Shown: positions 17,744-25,494 of the stretch, in pieces
Numbering within the stretch: the stretch's first letter is position 1
Layout of the letters: each line of letters opens with the position of its first letter
Origin: Sphingobacteriaceae bacterium
Lineage (GTDB): Bacteria; Bacteroidota; Bacteroidia; UBA7662
Assembly: GCA_030682795.1 (NCBI GenBank)
Contig: JAUXNJ010000040.1
Location: 124,001-188,000 of the forward strand
Length of the DNA stretch: 64,000 nt
Direction of reading: 5' to 3'
The notes under the pieces: model-generated
The model's input: the letters and a program-made list of their open reading frames with translations, nothing else
What the model was told of the DNA's origin: nothing
Databases searched by the model: none
Program-made: the position numbers and the translations under genes

Positions 17744-18964
17744 TTATTCTGCTTCCTTTTCTTCTGAAGAGAGCTTAAAGCGGAAGGGTAAAACGTATTG
17801 CGCATTCACTGCCTTTCCGTTCAATTGACCGGGCGTCCATTTAGGCATGGCCCGCACAGCCCGCAGGGCTTCGAGGTCGATATCGGGGTGGATGCCACGC
17901 AAAATTTGGGCTCCTGCCACATCGCCCAAGCGGGTTACCACAAACTGTACGATCACGATGCCTTCTATGCTGTCTTTTTTAGCCGAAGCAGGGTATTTAA
18001 CGGCCGTGCCCATATAATTAAGTAAGCCTTCCATTCCGCCTGGGTATTCGGGCATGATTTCAATGGCTTCGTGAACGGTTTCGGTTTTGAGGTCTACCGA
18101 GGTAGCGCTCAGTCCGTCGCCCTGCACCATGCTGTGTGCGCAACCAAGCAGTAAACTCATGGCTAAAATGCCCACCGCCAAGCGGCTGTTGTGAAGTGTT
18201 TTGTTGTTGATCATGGCAATTCTCGTTAAAAGTTGATGTTTAGATTTGAAAAGGGGATTGAATAAGAGTTGTGCCGGCACACCCAAGGCATAAGCGCTGA
18301 GTTCGGTGGCGTAGGTATGCGGATGAAGCTCTTTTACCGCATAGGCGTCGGCTTGCAATTCATGCAGCAGCTCGAGCTCACGCCGGAGCCAGTACACCCA
18401 GGGCACAAACCAAAAAACAGTGGCAACGAGCTGCAACAGCAGCTTATCGGCGCTGTGAACGAGCTTCACATGCCCTTCTTCATGCAATAAGAAGGCAGGC
18501 GAAAGGGTAGTACCGGCGGGTACAAACACCCAACGGGCAAAGGAACAGAGTCCGTGTGGCCGCCCCTGCGTATGCACCAAAGTAAACTGTGGCCGTTTTT
18601 CGAAGCGCCCACCAGCCAGCCAGCGGAGCAGTTGAAGCACACTGCCTAGGGCGGGCAAAAGCGACAGCAGTACACCAGCCAGGTATAACTTGCTCAGCCA
18701 GTCTATGCGGGAGGCTGTGCTGGTACTGCTTAGGTCGGCCGGTCCTGCAGTTACATCGAGCACAGGCAAACTGATGCGGACCGCGTTGGTTGGTTGCAGC
18801 TGCGGCAACTGTTGCCATACAAAAGGCAGTAAACTCAAGGCAAGACCAGCGAGCAGGTGCAGGCGTTGCAGAGCAAAAGTGCTTTTTCGGCGCAACAGCA
18901 GGTAGCCGAGACTAAAAACCAGCAGTATCATACTGCCTTGGAGCAGGGCGAGGGGGTAACTCAT
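17744..18964 (-). CDS. M56 (BlaR1-type) membrane metallopeptidase with TonB C-terminal domain
   Basis: This 406-residue protein joins two modules. Residues 1-280 are an M56 peptidase: four or five membrane helices, the zinc motif H161-E162-E-G-H165 and E202 in ELQAD. After the last helix (about 262-276), residues 305-398 are a TonB C-terminal domain (YPASAKKDSIEGIVIVQFVV, MPKWTPGQLNGKAVNAQYVLPF). In Bacteroidota such M56-TonB proteins are common partners of BlaI repressors. They replace the beta-lactam sensor domain of BlaR1 with a TonB-like module of unknown sensing role. It overlaps the upstream repressor gene by ATGA and is clearly co-transcribed. It probably cleaves or signals inactivation of the repressor (inference). 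Confidence 0.9.
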   Translation of the reverse strand: MSYPLALLQGSMILLVFSLGYLLLRRKSTFALQRLHLLAGLALSLLPFVWQQLPQLQPTNAVRISLPVLDVTAGPADLSSTSTASRIDWLSKLYLAGVLLSLLPALGSVLQLLRWLAGGRFEKRPQFTLVHTQGRPHGLCSFARWVFVPAGTTLSPAFLLHEEGHVKLVHSADKLLLQLVATVFWFVPWVYWLRRELELLHELQADAYAVKELHPHTYATELSAYALGVPAQLLFNPLFKSKHQLLTRIAMINNKTLHNSRLAVGILAMSLLLGCAHSMVQGDGLSATSVDLKTETVHEAIEIMPEYPGGMEGLLNYMGTAVKYPASAKKDSIEGIVIVQFVVTRLGDVAGAQILRGIHPDIDLEALRAVRAMPKWTPGQLNGKAVNAQYVLPFRFKLSSEEKEAE

Positions 18965-19332
18965 GGCGTTTGCTTTTTAAGTTGTTCGAGTTGCTGCAGC
19001 AGGGCGTCGAGCTCCTGCGTGCTGAAGGTTTGTTTTTGGGCGAGGTGCGATACCAGTTGCGGCAACGAGCCTTCGAAATACTTGCCCACGAGGTCGTTGG
19101 CGGCAAAAGAGCGGTATTTTTCTTTGCTCACGAGGGGGTAGTAGCGGTGCGACTTCCCAAAAGCTTCGTGCCCCACAAATCCCTTTTGCTCCAAAATCCG
19201 CACCATGGTCGATACTGTATTGTAGGCCGGTCGCGGCTCCGGAAAAGCCTCCAAAAGCTCGCGCACATAAGCTTTTTCTAGCTGCCAGAGGTATTGCATC
19301 ACTTCTTCTTCGGCTTGGGTGAGATGTTTCAT
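18961..19332 (-). CDS. BlaI/MecI/CopY family repressor
   Basis: This 123-residue winged-helix protein has the family start LTQAEEEVMQYLWQLEKAYV and the recognition helix PAYNTVSTMVRILEQKGFV. The C-terminal dimerisation part ends in a short coiled coil (ELDALLQQLEQLKKQ). BlaI-type dimers bind palindromes and are removed when the partner M56 protease is activated. The gene is the first of a two-gene operon with that protease. Two palindromes lie directly upstream (19344-19379), as expected for self-repression. What signal opens the switch is unknown. No beta-lactamase gene is nearby, so the regulon probably lies elsewhere. Confidence 0.93.
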   Translation of the reverse strand: MKHLTQAEEEVMQYLWQLEKAYVRELLEAFPEPRPAYNTVSTMVRILEQKGFVGHEAFGKSHRYYPLVSKEKYRSFAANDLVGKYFEGSLPQLVSHLAQKQTFSTQELDALLQQLEQLKKQTP

Positions 19333-19343
19333 AAAACGAATAT

Positions 19344-19379
19344 AACTAAAAATTTAGTTAATCAACTAAAGATTTAGTT
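19344..19379. promoter_or_regulatory. Tandem 16-bp palindromic operators of the BlaI-M56 operon
   Basis: AACTAAA-aa-TTTAGTT (19344-19359) and AACTAAA-ga-TTTAGTT (19364-19379) are two perfect palindromes, 20 bases centre to centre, starting 12 bases upstream of the repressor ATG at 19332. The core ACTA...TAGT resembles the ACA/TACTA-type sites of BlaI and MecI. The 20-base spacing places the sites about two helical turns apart. Confidence 0.85.
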
Positions 19380-19490
19380 TTCTCGCAAAAATGTGACAAA
19401 AGGTTAAAAGACAGGGAAGTGCATAGGCGCCGACAACCTTGGGTGCCAGCTCTTCGTCTACCTAGCAATCCTTCACCTAAAATCCTGCGT

Positions 19491-19994
19491 ATGAAAATCA
19501 AATGGAAAAGACTCCTATTAACACTTTTGGTGTTTTTGGTTATGGCGCTCAGCAGTTGCGACAAAACCAATGCAGCCATGCTCTTTGAAGCTACTTTCGA
19601 CGATGCCGCTGCGCTCGCAGTTTGGTCGGCCAGCGCCGGCGGAAGGGCAGAGGTGGTGCAAGGCCATTTGAAGCTGCAGTCCATCAGCGATTGTTTTGTG
19701 TTTGAAAGCTTGGAATCGTTTGAGGTGAAAGCCAACCGGGTGTATTATTTGTCTTACTTGGGCAAAATCGTCCCCTTTCAAATTGGCGACCCTACCTTTT
19801 GCACCTCCTTTTTAATACTGAAGGTGGTTCAAAACGGCCGAACCCTGGTGTCAGAAAGTTTTGGTGGGGCGCCTGATTGGGCAGCGAAGGGCTTCAGTTT
19901 TCAAGTCACGGATAGCGCCCCCATTCAAATTCGCTTCGAAGTTGGCAGCTACCGCGGTGTTTGGATCGACGATGTGCAATTGGTGCAGCAATAA
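19491..19994 (+). CDS. Lipoprotein of unknown function
   Basis: This 167-residue protein starts at the ATG at 19491 and has a lipoprotein signal (LLLTLLVFLVMALSSC), with the cysteine at residue 23. The mature domain is a beta-rich unit (ATFDDAAALAVWSASAGGRAEV, then HLKLQS and later GVWIDDVQLVQQ). The opening and closing strands resemble the carbohydrate-binding or jelly-roll modules often found in surface proteins, where a closing DDVQL strand is typical. It is divergent from the BlaI gene and could in principle share the operator region, but about 110 bases separate it from the palindromes. No specific function can be given. Confidence 0.7.
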   Translation: MKIKWKRLLLTLLVFLVMALSSCDKTNAAMLFEATFDDAAALAVWSASAGGRAEVVQGHLKLQSISDCFVFESLESFEVKANRVYYLSYLGKIVPFQIGDPTFCTSFLILKVVQNGRTLVSESFGGAPDWAAKGFSFQVTDSAPIQIRFEVGSYRGVWIDDVQLVQQ

Positions 19995-20482
19995 AAGAGC
20001 GAAAAGCAGCTGCTTGACATGGATGATTTTTGCGTTTTAGTTAGCCACATGTCCATGACTGGCAAATGCTGTCAAATTACTGATTGCGCTAAGCTGCGAG
20101 CTCCGGTCAAGCTACAAAGTAGCGCCGACCAAACGCCTCCGCTGCCTCGAAATTTGCGTGCCGCTTTTTTCTGCACCAAAAACAGTCAATCCGAGCTACC
20201 AAGGCATGTATACGCACGAATTTTTTCAAACCATTTAAAAGCCTCAGCGCCGATGCGGTAAAAGAAACGCTTTTGACCCATCCTTACGGGAAACTCTTGA
20301 CGCAACTACAGGGATTGATGATGGACATTAAAGATATGTTAAAATCGAAATTTTATATCCGCTAAACTGCTTTGTATACAGTTGTTTAAATAATCAAATA
20401 TATTTTATGCTTTTATATTTGCAATAAAGTTGCAAACAAGTATTGGGTGATGCTGTTGTAAGTGCATCTAAATCCCAATAAT
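19995..20482. other. Long intergenic region with possible gene remnant
   Basis: This 488-base gap has no convincing intact gene. One plus-strand frame stays open from about 20123 to the stop at 20363-20365. Its last 40 codons look protein-like (ADAVKETLLTHPYGKLLT, then a methionine-rich helix) but have no good start codon, so this may be the decayed 3' end of a gene. The promoter box of the next gene is at 20414-20421. Confidence 0.4.
20414..20421 (+). promoter_or_regulatory. Promoter box TATATTTG
   Basis: An exact TAnnTTTG match lies 62 bases before the ATG at 20483, in an AT-rich stretch. A clear -33 element at the usual spacing is not seen. Confidence 0.45.
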
Positions 20483-22180
20483 ATGACTAAATTTTTAAAA
20501 TCACTCGCATTGATGATCGCCATGGGCATCGTCACCGCCACGGCCCAGACGGCGCGTGTGCAAGTAATACACAATTCCGCCGATGCGGCAGCCGACACCG
20601 TAGATGTATGGGTAAATGGCGCTAGAGCCTTGCCAAATGTGGCCTTCCGCACAGCCACGCCCTTTTTGTCGTTGCCAGCAGGCGTGCAGCTCAATATCCA
20701 CGTAACGGCACCCGGCGCAGCCGACACCAACGCAGCGGTATTTGTAAAGCGTGTTACCTTGGCAGCTGACTCTACCTATATTGTAGTGGCGAATGGAATC
20801 GTTTCTGCAACAGGTTACACCCCAGCCACGCCATTCGATTTGTACGTGGCCAGTGGTAGAGAAACCGCTGCTACGGCAGGACAAGTAAGTGCCTTGGTTT
20901 TCCACGGCGCTACCGATGCGCCAGCGGTGGATGTAAATGAAATTTCAGTGCCTGTGCCAGGTTTGGTGCCGAATTTGAGCTACGGCAACTTTGCCGGTTA
21001 TGTGAGCTTGGCTCCGGCCGACTACACTTTGGGCATTGCTCCCACAGGTGGTGCGAACATTGCAGCTTTTGCTGCGCCTTTGCAGACGTTGAACCTCGCT
21101 GACTCAGCTTTGGTAGTATTGGCTTCTGGATTTTTGGATCCTACTAATAACAGCAACGGACCAGCATTCGGCTTATTTGTAGCCTTACCACAGGGCGGCG
21201 CATTGATTCCTTTGCCAGCGGCTCCGTTGACCACGACTGCACGTGTGCAAGTAATCCACAACTCGGCTGATGCTGCCGCTGCCAACGTAGATGTTTGGGT
21301 AAATGGCGACCGTGCCATCCCTAATTTCGCCTTCCGCACGGCAACTCCTTTTGTGAATTTACCAGCAGGCGTGGAACTCGCCCTCCACATCACTGCCCCT
21401 GGTGCAGCCGATACCAATGCCGCTGTATTTGTGAAACGCGTTACCCTCGCTGCCGATTCAACTTACATTGTAGTAGCTAACGGCATTGTGTCGACAAGCG
21501 GTTACACCCCAGCCACGCCCTTCGATTTGTACGTGGCCAGCGGTCGCGAGGCAGCTGCTACCGCCGGTGAGGTAGACGTGCTCGTATTCCATGGTGCCAC
21601 CGATGCTCCTGCGGTAGATGTAAACGAAACCACCGTGCCTGTACCTGGCTTGGTGCCCAACCTCAGCTATGGCAATTTTGCAGGCTATTTGGGCTTGGCG
21701 CCGCTCGACTATGGCATCGGCATTGCACCAGCAGGAGGTGCGAATATTGCCACTTTCTCGGCTCCTTTGCAGACACTAAATTTGGCTAATGCTGCCTTGG
21801 TGGTTCTTGCCTCAGGCTTTCTCGACCCAACCAATAACAGCAATGGTCCCGCCTTTGGTTTATTCGTAGCTACCCCTGCTGGTGGTCCGCTTTTACCGCT
21901 GCCTGCCCTGCCAAGTAGTGTTTCTGAAATCAAAGCCAATGAGTTCCGCGCTTTCCCTAATCCAGTGCGCGACTTTTTGAACCTCACTTATGAAGAGCGT
22001 TTAGCCGGTGCTCAGCTCGAAGTAATCGATGCCATCGGCCGGGTGGTATATCGCCAGCAATTACCGTTGTTCGACAACAGCATCCGCATCAATACCAGCG
22101 ATTGGAACCAAGGCTTCTACTTTGGTCGCATCAGCACAGCCAACCGTGCTGCAGCTTTTAAAGTGGTTGTAAATAAGTAA
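20483..22180 (+). CDS. DUF4397 protein with two repeated domains and T9SS tail
   Basis: This 565-residue secreted protein has a signal peptide (MTKFLKSLALMIAMGIVTATAQ), then two long copies of a DUF4397 module. Each begins ARVQVIHNSADAAA with VDVWVNG and contains VFVKRVTLAADSTYIVVANG, LVFHGATDAPAVDVNE and LASGFLDPTNNSNGPAFGLF. The protein ends in a type A T9SS domain (FRAFPNPVRDFLNL to VVVNK). DUF4397 proteins are surface or cell-wall proteins of unknown function, often with Ig-like strands. The start is the ATG at 20483; a GTG seven codons upstream is less likely. It is a single-gene unit with its own promoter box and terminator. Confidence 0.88.
   Translation: MTKFLKSLALMIAMGIVTATAQTARVQVIHNSADAAADTVDVWVNGARALPNVAFRTATPFLSLPAGVQLNIHVTAPGAADTNAAVFVKRVTLAADSTYIVVANGIVSATGYTPATPFDLYVASGRETAATAGQVSALVFHGATDAPAVDVNEISVPVPGLVPNLSYGNFAGYVSLAPADYTLGIAPTGGANIAAFAAPLQTLNLADSALVVLASGFLDPTNNSNGPAFGLFVALPQGGALIPLPAAPLTTTARVQVIHNSADAAAANVDVWVNGDRAIPNFAFRTATPFVNLPAGVELALHITAPGAADTNAAVFVKRVTLAADSTYIVVANGIVSTSGYTPATPFDLYVASGREAAATAGEVDVLVFHGATDAPAVDVNETTVPVPGLVPNLSYGNFAGYLGLAPLDYGIGIAPAGGANIATFSAPLQTLNLANAALVVLASGFLDPTNNSNGPAFGLFVATPAGGPLLPLPALPSSVSEIKANEFRAFPNPVRDFLNLTYEERLAGAQLEVIDAIGRVVYRQQLPLFDNSIRINTSDWNQGFYFGRISTANRAAAFKVVVNK
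20552..21925 (+). repeat. Internal tandem duplication of a 687-bp coding unit
   Basis: The segment starting at 20552 (codons for ARVQVIHNSAD) is repeated from 21239, a distance of 687 bp or 229 codons. The two copies are close to identical in protein over most of their length but differ at many third codon positions. The duplication is therefore not very recent, or gene conversion is limited. Confidence 0.8.
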
Positions 22181-22208
22181 TTCTTTTTTCATGTAGGGTT
22201 TATTGGGA

Positions 22209-22234
22209 GGGTCGGCCGAATGGTCGGCCCTTTT
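22209..22234 (+). terminator. Terminator of the DUF4397 gene
   Basis: GGGTCGGCC-gaat-GGTCGGCCC forms a 9-bp stem with two G-T pairs, followed by TTTT. Nearly the same hairpin follows the T9SS adhesin gene at 56494-56522. Confidence 0.8.
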
Positions 22235-22296
22235 GCGTTTTATGGCAGCTTGCCCAATTTAACCTTTCTTAGTACCCAGCTTTGCCCTTCCTTTAG

Positions 22297-22304
22297 TAGC
22301 TTTG
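22297..22304 (+). promoter_or_regulatory. Promoter box TAGCTTTG
   Basis: An exact TAnnTTTG match lies 23 bases before the prolyl oligopeptidase ATG and after the preceding terminator. Confidence 0.5.
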
Positions 22305-22327
22305 AAGTTGCATCTAAAAACAAGCAG

Positions 22328-24451
22328 ATGAAAAAACTACTACCTAGCATTGCGGCCGGCGCCTTTTTATTCGCCGCCTGCGATCAAAAACCAAAAGAAG
22401 AAGCACTCGTGTACCCAGAAACCAAAAAGATGGACCAGGTCGATGAATATTTCGGCACCTTGGTCAATGACCCTTATCGTTGGCTCGAAGACGATATGTC
22501 GGAAGAAACCAAAGCCTGGGTAGTGGCCCAAAATGAGGTGAGTTTTGGCTACCTCGACAAAATCCCCTTCCGCGATGCCATCAAAACCCGCCTCGAAGGC
22601 CTCTGGAACTACGAAAAATACAGCGCTCCTTTTGTAGAAGGTGCTTACACCTACTTCTATAAAAACGACGGCCTGCAAAACCAATACGTTATTTATCGCC
22701 AAAAAGAAGGCGGTGAACCCGAGGTTTTCCTCGATCCCAACAGCTTTTCGGCCGATGGCACTACCTCACTGGCGGGCATCAACTTCACCAAAGACGGCAG
22801 TCTGTGCGCCTACCAAATCAGCGAAGGCGGTAGCGACTGGCGCAAGGTAATTGTGTTGAATGCCGAAACCAAGGCGGTGATCGAAGACACGCTCATCGAC
22901 GTCAAATTCAGTGGCATCAGCTGGAAAGGAAACGAAGGTTTTTACTACAGCAGCTACGAAAAGCCCAAAGAAGGCTCGCAGCTTTCGGGCAAAACCCAAT
23001 ATCACAAGCTCTTTTTCCACAAACTCGGCACCAAACAAAGCGAAGATGTGCTGGTGTTTGGGGGAGAAGCACAGCCACGCCGCTACATTGGCGGTGGGGT
23101 GACAGAAGACGGCCTCTTTTTGGTGATCTCTGCCGCCAATGCAACCTATGGCAACGAGCTGTATTTGCAAGACCTTAGCAAGCCAGGCAGCAAAATCCAA
23201 ACCTTGGTAAGCGGTTTCGAAAACGAGCATGACGTAATTCACAGCGAAAACGGCCAGCTTTTTATCCAAACCAATTTAGATGCACCGAACCGCAGGGTAG
23301 TGGTGGCCCCAGCAACCAAGGCCACGCCTGATAATTGGACCACCCTCATTGCCGAAACCGAAAATCCTTTGAATGTTGGCAGCGCCGGCGGCAATCTCTT
23401 TTGCAACTACCTCAAAGATGCGGTGAGCATGGTGCAGCAGTACGACCTCGCTGGAAAGCTCATCCGAGAAATTGAGCTGCCTGGCATTGGCACGGCGGCT
23501 GGTTTTGGTGGCAAACGCAACGAAACGGAGCTGTATTATACCTTTACGTCTTATGTATATCCTCCTACCATCTTTAAATTTAACATGGTAGATGGCAGCA
23601 GCAGCGTGTACAAGCAAAGCGGCGTGCAATTCGACCCCACGCAGTACGAAAGCAAGCAGGTGTTTTATACTTCGAAAGATGGCACCCGCGTGCCAATGAT
23701 CATCACCCACAAAAAAGGCATCGAGCTCAACGGAAAAAATCCGACCATGCTATACGGTTACGGTGGGTTTAATGTAAGCCTCACCCCAAGTTTCAGCACA
23801 TCCAACATTGTGTTGATGGAGAATGGCGGAATTTATGCCGTGGCTAACCTCCGCGGCGGTGGTGAATACGGCGATGCCTGGCACGATGCGGGCACGCAAA
23901 TGAAAAAGCAGAACGTATTCGACGATTTTATTGCCGCAGCCGAGTTTTTGATTGCCGAAAAATACACCAGCACCGATTATTTGGCCATCGCGGGGGGCTC
24001 GAACGGTGGTTTGCTCGTAGGCGCCTGCATGACCCAACGCCCGGAGCTCTTTAAAGTATGTTTTCCGGCAGTGGGCGTGCTCGACATGCTCCGCTACCAC
24101 AAATTTACTGCTGGTGCCGGCTGGGCCTACGATTATGGCACCGCCGACGATAGTAAGGAGATGTTCGAATACCTCTACGGCTACTCACCCGTGCACAATG
24201 TGAAGGCAGGTACGGCTTATCCAGCTACGATGGTCACCACCGGCGACCACGATGACCGCGTGGTACCCGCGCACAGCTTTAAGTTTGCTGCGGCTTTGCA
24301 GGCAGGACACGCAGGTACCGCACCCGTCATCATTCGCATCGAAACCAAGGCGGGCCACGGCGCCGGCAAGCCTACCTCGATGATCATTGCTGAGCAGGCC
24401 GATAAATGGGCTTTCATGTTCCAAAACATGGGCTTGAGCATCAAGTATTGA
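22328..24451 (+). CDS. Prolyl oligopeptidase (S9A), lipoprotein
   Basis: The 707-residue protein is a classic S9A prolyl oligopeptidase. An N-terminal cap (NDPYRWLEDD) and a seven-bladed propeller are followed by an alpha/beta-hydrolase domain. The catalytic triad is complete: S558 in GGSNGGLL, D643 in GDHDDRVVP and H677 in KAGHGAGKP, with spacing like the mammalian enzyme. It cuts after proline in short peptides. The ATG at 22328 gives a lipoprotein signal (KLLPSIAAGAFLFAAC, cysteine at residue 17), so it should be anchored to a membrane facing the periplasm. A TAGCTTTG box is at 22297-22304. Confidence 0.96.
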   Translation: MKKLLPSIAAGAFLFAACDQKPKEEALVYPETKKMDQVDEYFGTLVNDPYRWLEDDMSEETKAWVVAQNEVSFGYLDKIPFRDAIKTRLEGLWNYEKYSAPFVEGAYTYFYKNDGLQNQYVIYRQKEGGEPEVFLDPNSFSADGTTSLAGINFTKDGSLCAYQISEGGSDWRKVIVLNAETKAVIEDTLIDVKFSGISWKGNEGFYYSSYEKPKEGSQLSGKTQYHKLFFHKLGTKQSEDVLVFGGEAQPRRYIGGGVTEDGLFLVISAANATYGNELYLQDLSKPGSKIQTLVSGFENEHDVIHSENGQLFIQTNLDAPNRRVVVAPATKATPDNWTTLIAETENPLNVGSAGGNLFCNYLKDAVSMVQQYDLAGKLIREIELPGIGTAAGFGGKRNETELYYTFTSYVYPPTIFKFNMVDGSSSVYKQSGVQFDPTQYESKQVFYTSKDGTRVPMIITHKKGIELNGKNPTMLYGYGGFNVSLTPSFSTSNIVLMENGGIYAVANLRGGGEYGDAWHDAGTQMKKQNVFDDFIAAAEFLIAEKYTSTDYLAIAGGSNGGLLVGACMTQRPELFKVCFPAVGVLDMLRYHKFTAGAGWAYDYGTADDSKEMFEYLYGYSPVHNVKAGTAYPATMVTTGDHDDRVVPAHSFKFAAALQAGHAGTAPVIIRIETKAGHGAGKPTSMIIAEQADKWAFMFQNMGLSIKY

Positions 24452-24474
24452 TTAGTCTAAAAGCGTTAGAAGCA

Positions 24475-24502
24475 AAAAACCGGCAAGCGATTGTCGGTTT
24501 TT
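24475..24502 (+). terminator. Terminator of the prolyl oligopeptidase gene
   Basis: AAAAACCGGCAA-gcga-TTGTCGGTTTTT is a 12-bp stem with one G-T pair and flanking A and T runs, so it may work in both directions. Confidence 0.8.
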
Positions 24503-24556
24503 TGTTTTTAAGGAAGATTGGCTCCCTACTCAGAATCAAAACAGCGCGCTAACAGC

Positions 24557-25057
24557 CTAGGAAGTGGTTGAAAAAGCGTTTTCGATTTGCCGCATGCTCA
24601 TAAACATGCGCGAGCTGTCTACCAGCGGTATGAAGCCAAATTGCCGGTAAAAGGCCTTGGCAGCACCATCGATGGGGTCTACCACCACCGCAATGGCGCC
24701 GATGTGTTGCCGACTTACGTCCAAACTTTTTTTCAAAGCATCAGCCAGCAAGGTTTTACCCCAGCCTTCACCGTGCAAGGATCGGTCCACAGCCAGCCTG
24801 CCCAATAAAATCACTGGCAATTGCTCGTAGGAGGTTTTGGGTCGGTAAAAATCGGGTACCGACGATTGGGGTATTCCTTGGGTAGATAGGGTATAATAGG
24901 CCTTGATTTCAGCAGCCTGATCAATCAGTACAAAGCAGGTGCAGGCACCGATGGCCAGTTCTTTTTTTAGTGTGAGAAGCAAATAATTGTTGAGGGCAGG
25001 GTGTCCGCAATCAAAGTTAGTTTTGAGGTAACTTCGGTTAAAAGGTACAAGTTGCAT
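24557..25057 (-). CDS. TacT-type GNAT toxin
   Basis: This 166-residue protein matches the GNAT toxins paired with DUF1778 antitoxins. It opens with FDCGHPALNNYL, then YYTLSTQGIP, the acetyl-CoA loop LLGRLAVDRSLHGEGWGKTL (residues about 87-106) and the C-terminal YRQFGFIPL segment. TacT/AtaT-type toxins acetylate the amino group of charged tRNAs and block translation. The tyrosine in YRQFGF is the usual catalytic residue. It lies 3 bases after the antitoxin gene and must be co-transcribed with it. Confidence 0.9.
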   Translation of the reverse strand: MQLVPFNRSYLKTNFDCGHPALNNYLLLTLKKELAIGACTCFVLIDQAAEIKAYYTLSTQGIPQSSVPDFYRPKTSYEQLPVILLGRLAVDRSLHGEGWGKTLLADALKKSLDVSRQHIGAIAVVVDPIDGAAKAFYRQFGFIPLVDSSRMFMSMRQIENAFSTTS

Positions 25058-25060
25058 GGT

Positions 25061-25354
25061 TTACTTCCCCAGTCGTTCGCGATGCAAGGCCACCGCTTCT
25101 TGCAGTTTAGCCTCGATGGGGGCAGGTTCTTGCATCAAAGTTTCGAAAAATACACGCTGATCCCGCTCCGAAAGCTCCATTGTTTGGTTGGTGGTGATGA
25201 TGGCTTGAGCTTCTCGTTGCAAGGTGTAACGCGCAAATTCTGAAAACGACTTAAAACCCATCAAAGCGCAGGCTTTGTCGTACAGGTCTTTTTCGGCCTG
25301 ACTCACCCTAAATTCAATTCTTTTTTCTTCGGATGGGATATTGGGAGTTGACAT
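25061..25354 (-). CDS. TacA-type DUF1778 antitoxin
   Basis: This 97-residue protein has an N-terminal ribbon-helix-helix (KRIEFRVSQAEKDLYDKACA, residues about 11-50). A C-terminal tail (ELSERDQRVFFETLMQEPAP) carries the FFE/L.QP-like toxin-binding element of DUF1778. It should bind its own operator as a dimer and neutralise the GNAT toxin encoded 3 bases downstream. Two palindromes directly upstream (25366-25382 and 25406-25422) are likely binding sites. The ATG at 25354 fits the family length. Confidence 0.9.
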   Translation of the reverse strand: MSTPNIPSEEKRIEFRVSQAEKDLYDKACALMGFKSFSEFARYTLQREAQAIITTNQTMELSERDQRVFFETLMQEPAPIEAKLQEAVALHRERLGK

Positions 25355-25365
25355 GGGACGCTTTT

Positions 25366-25422
25366 TACGTAAAAATAACGTATAAAATTTAGATATTGAT
25401 ATTTGTACGTAAAATTTACGTA
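25366..25422. promoter_or_regulatory. Paired palindromic operators of the toxin-antitoxin operon
   Basis: TACGTAAA-a-TTTACGTA (25406-25422) is a perfect 17-base palindrome. A second copy with two mismatches, TACGTAAAAATAACGTA, is at 25366-25382. They are 40 bases apart, nearly four helical turns, and the nearer one lies 11 bases upstream of the antitoxin start. This suits cooperative ribbon-helix-helix binding. Confidence 0.8.
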
Positions 25423-25494
25423 ATCCCTAAAACATCTAAAATTTGTGCTTAGTTTTTTTGACGGGCTTACAAAAGGCTGGTGTTGAAGCCTTCA

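Noticed and set aside
20019-20261. An 80-codon plus-strand frame in the 20-kb gap
   Set aside because: Composition and start context are poor. The more protein-like reading in this stretch is in another frame and has no start.
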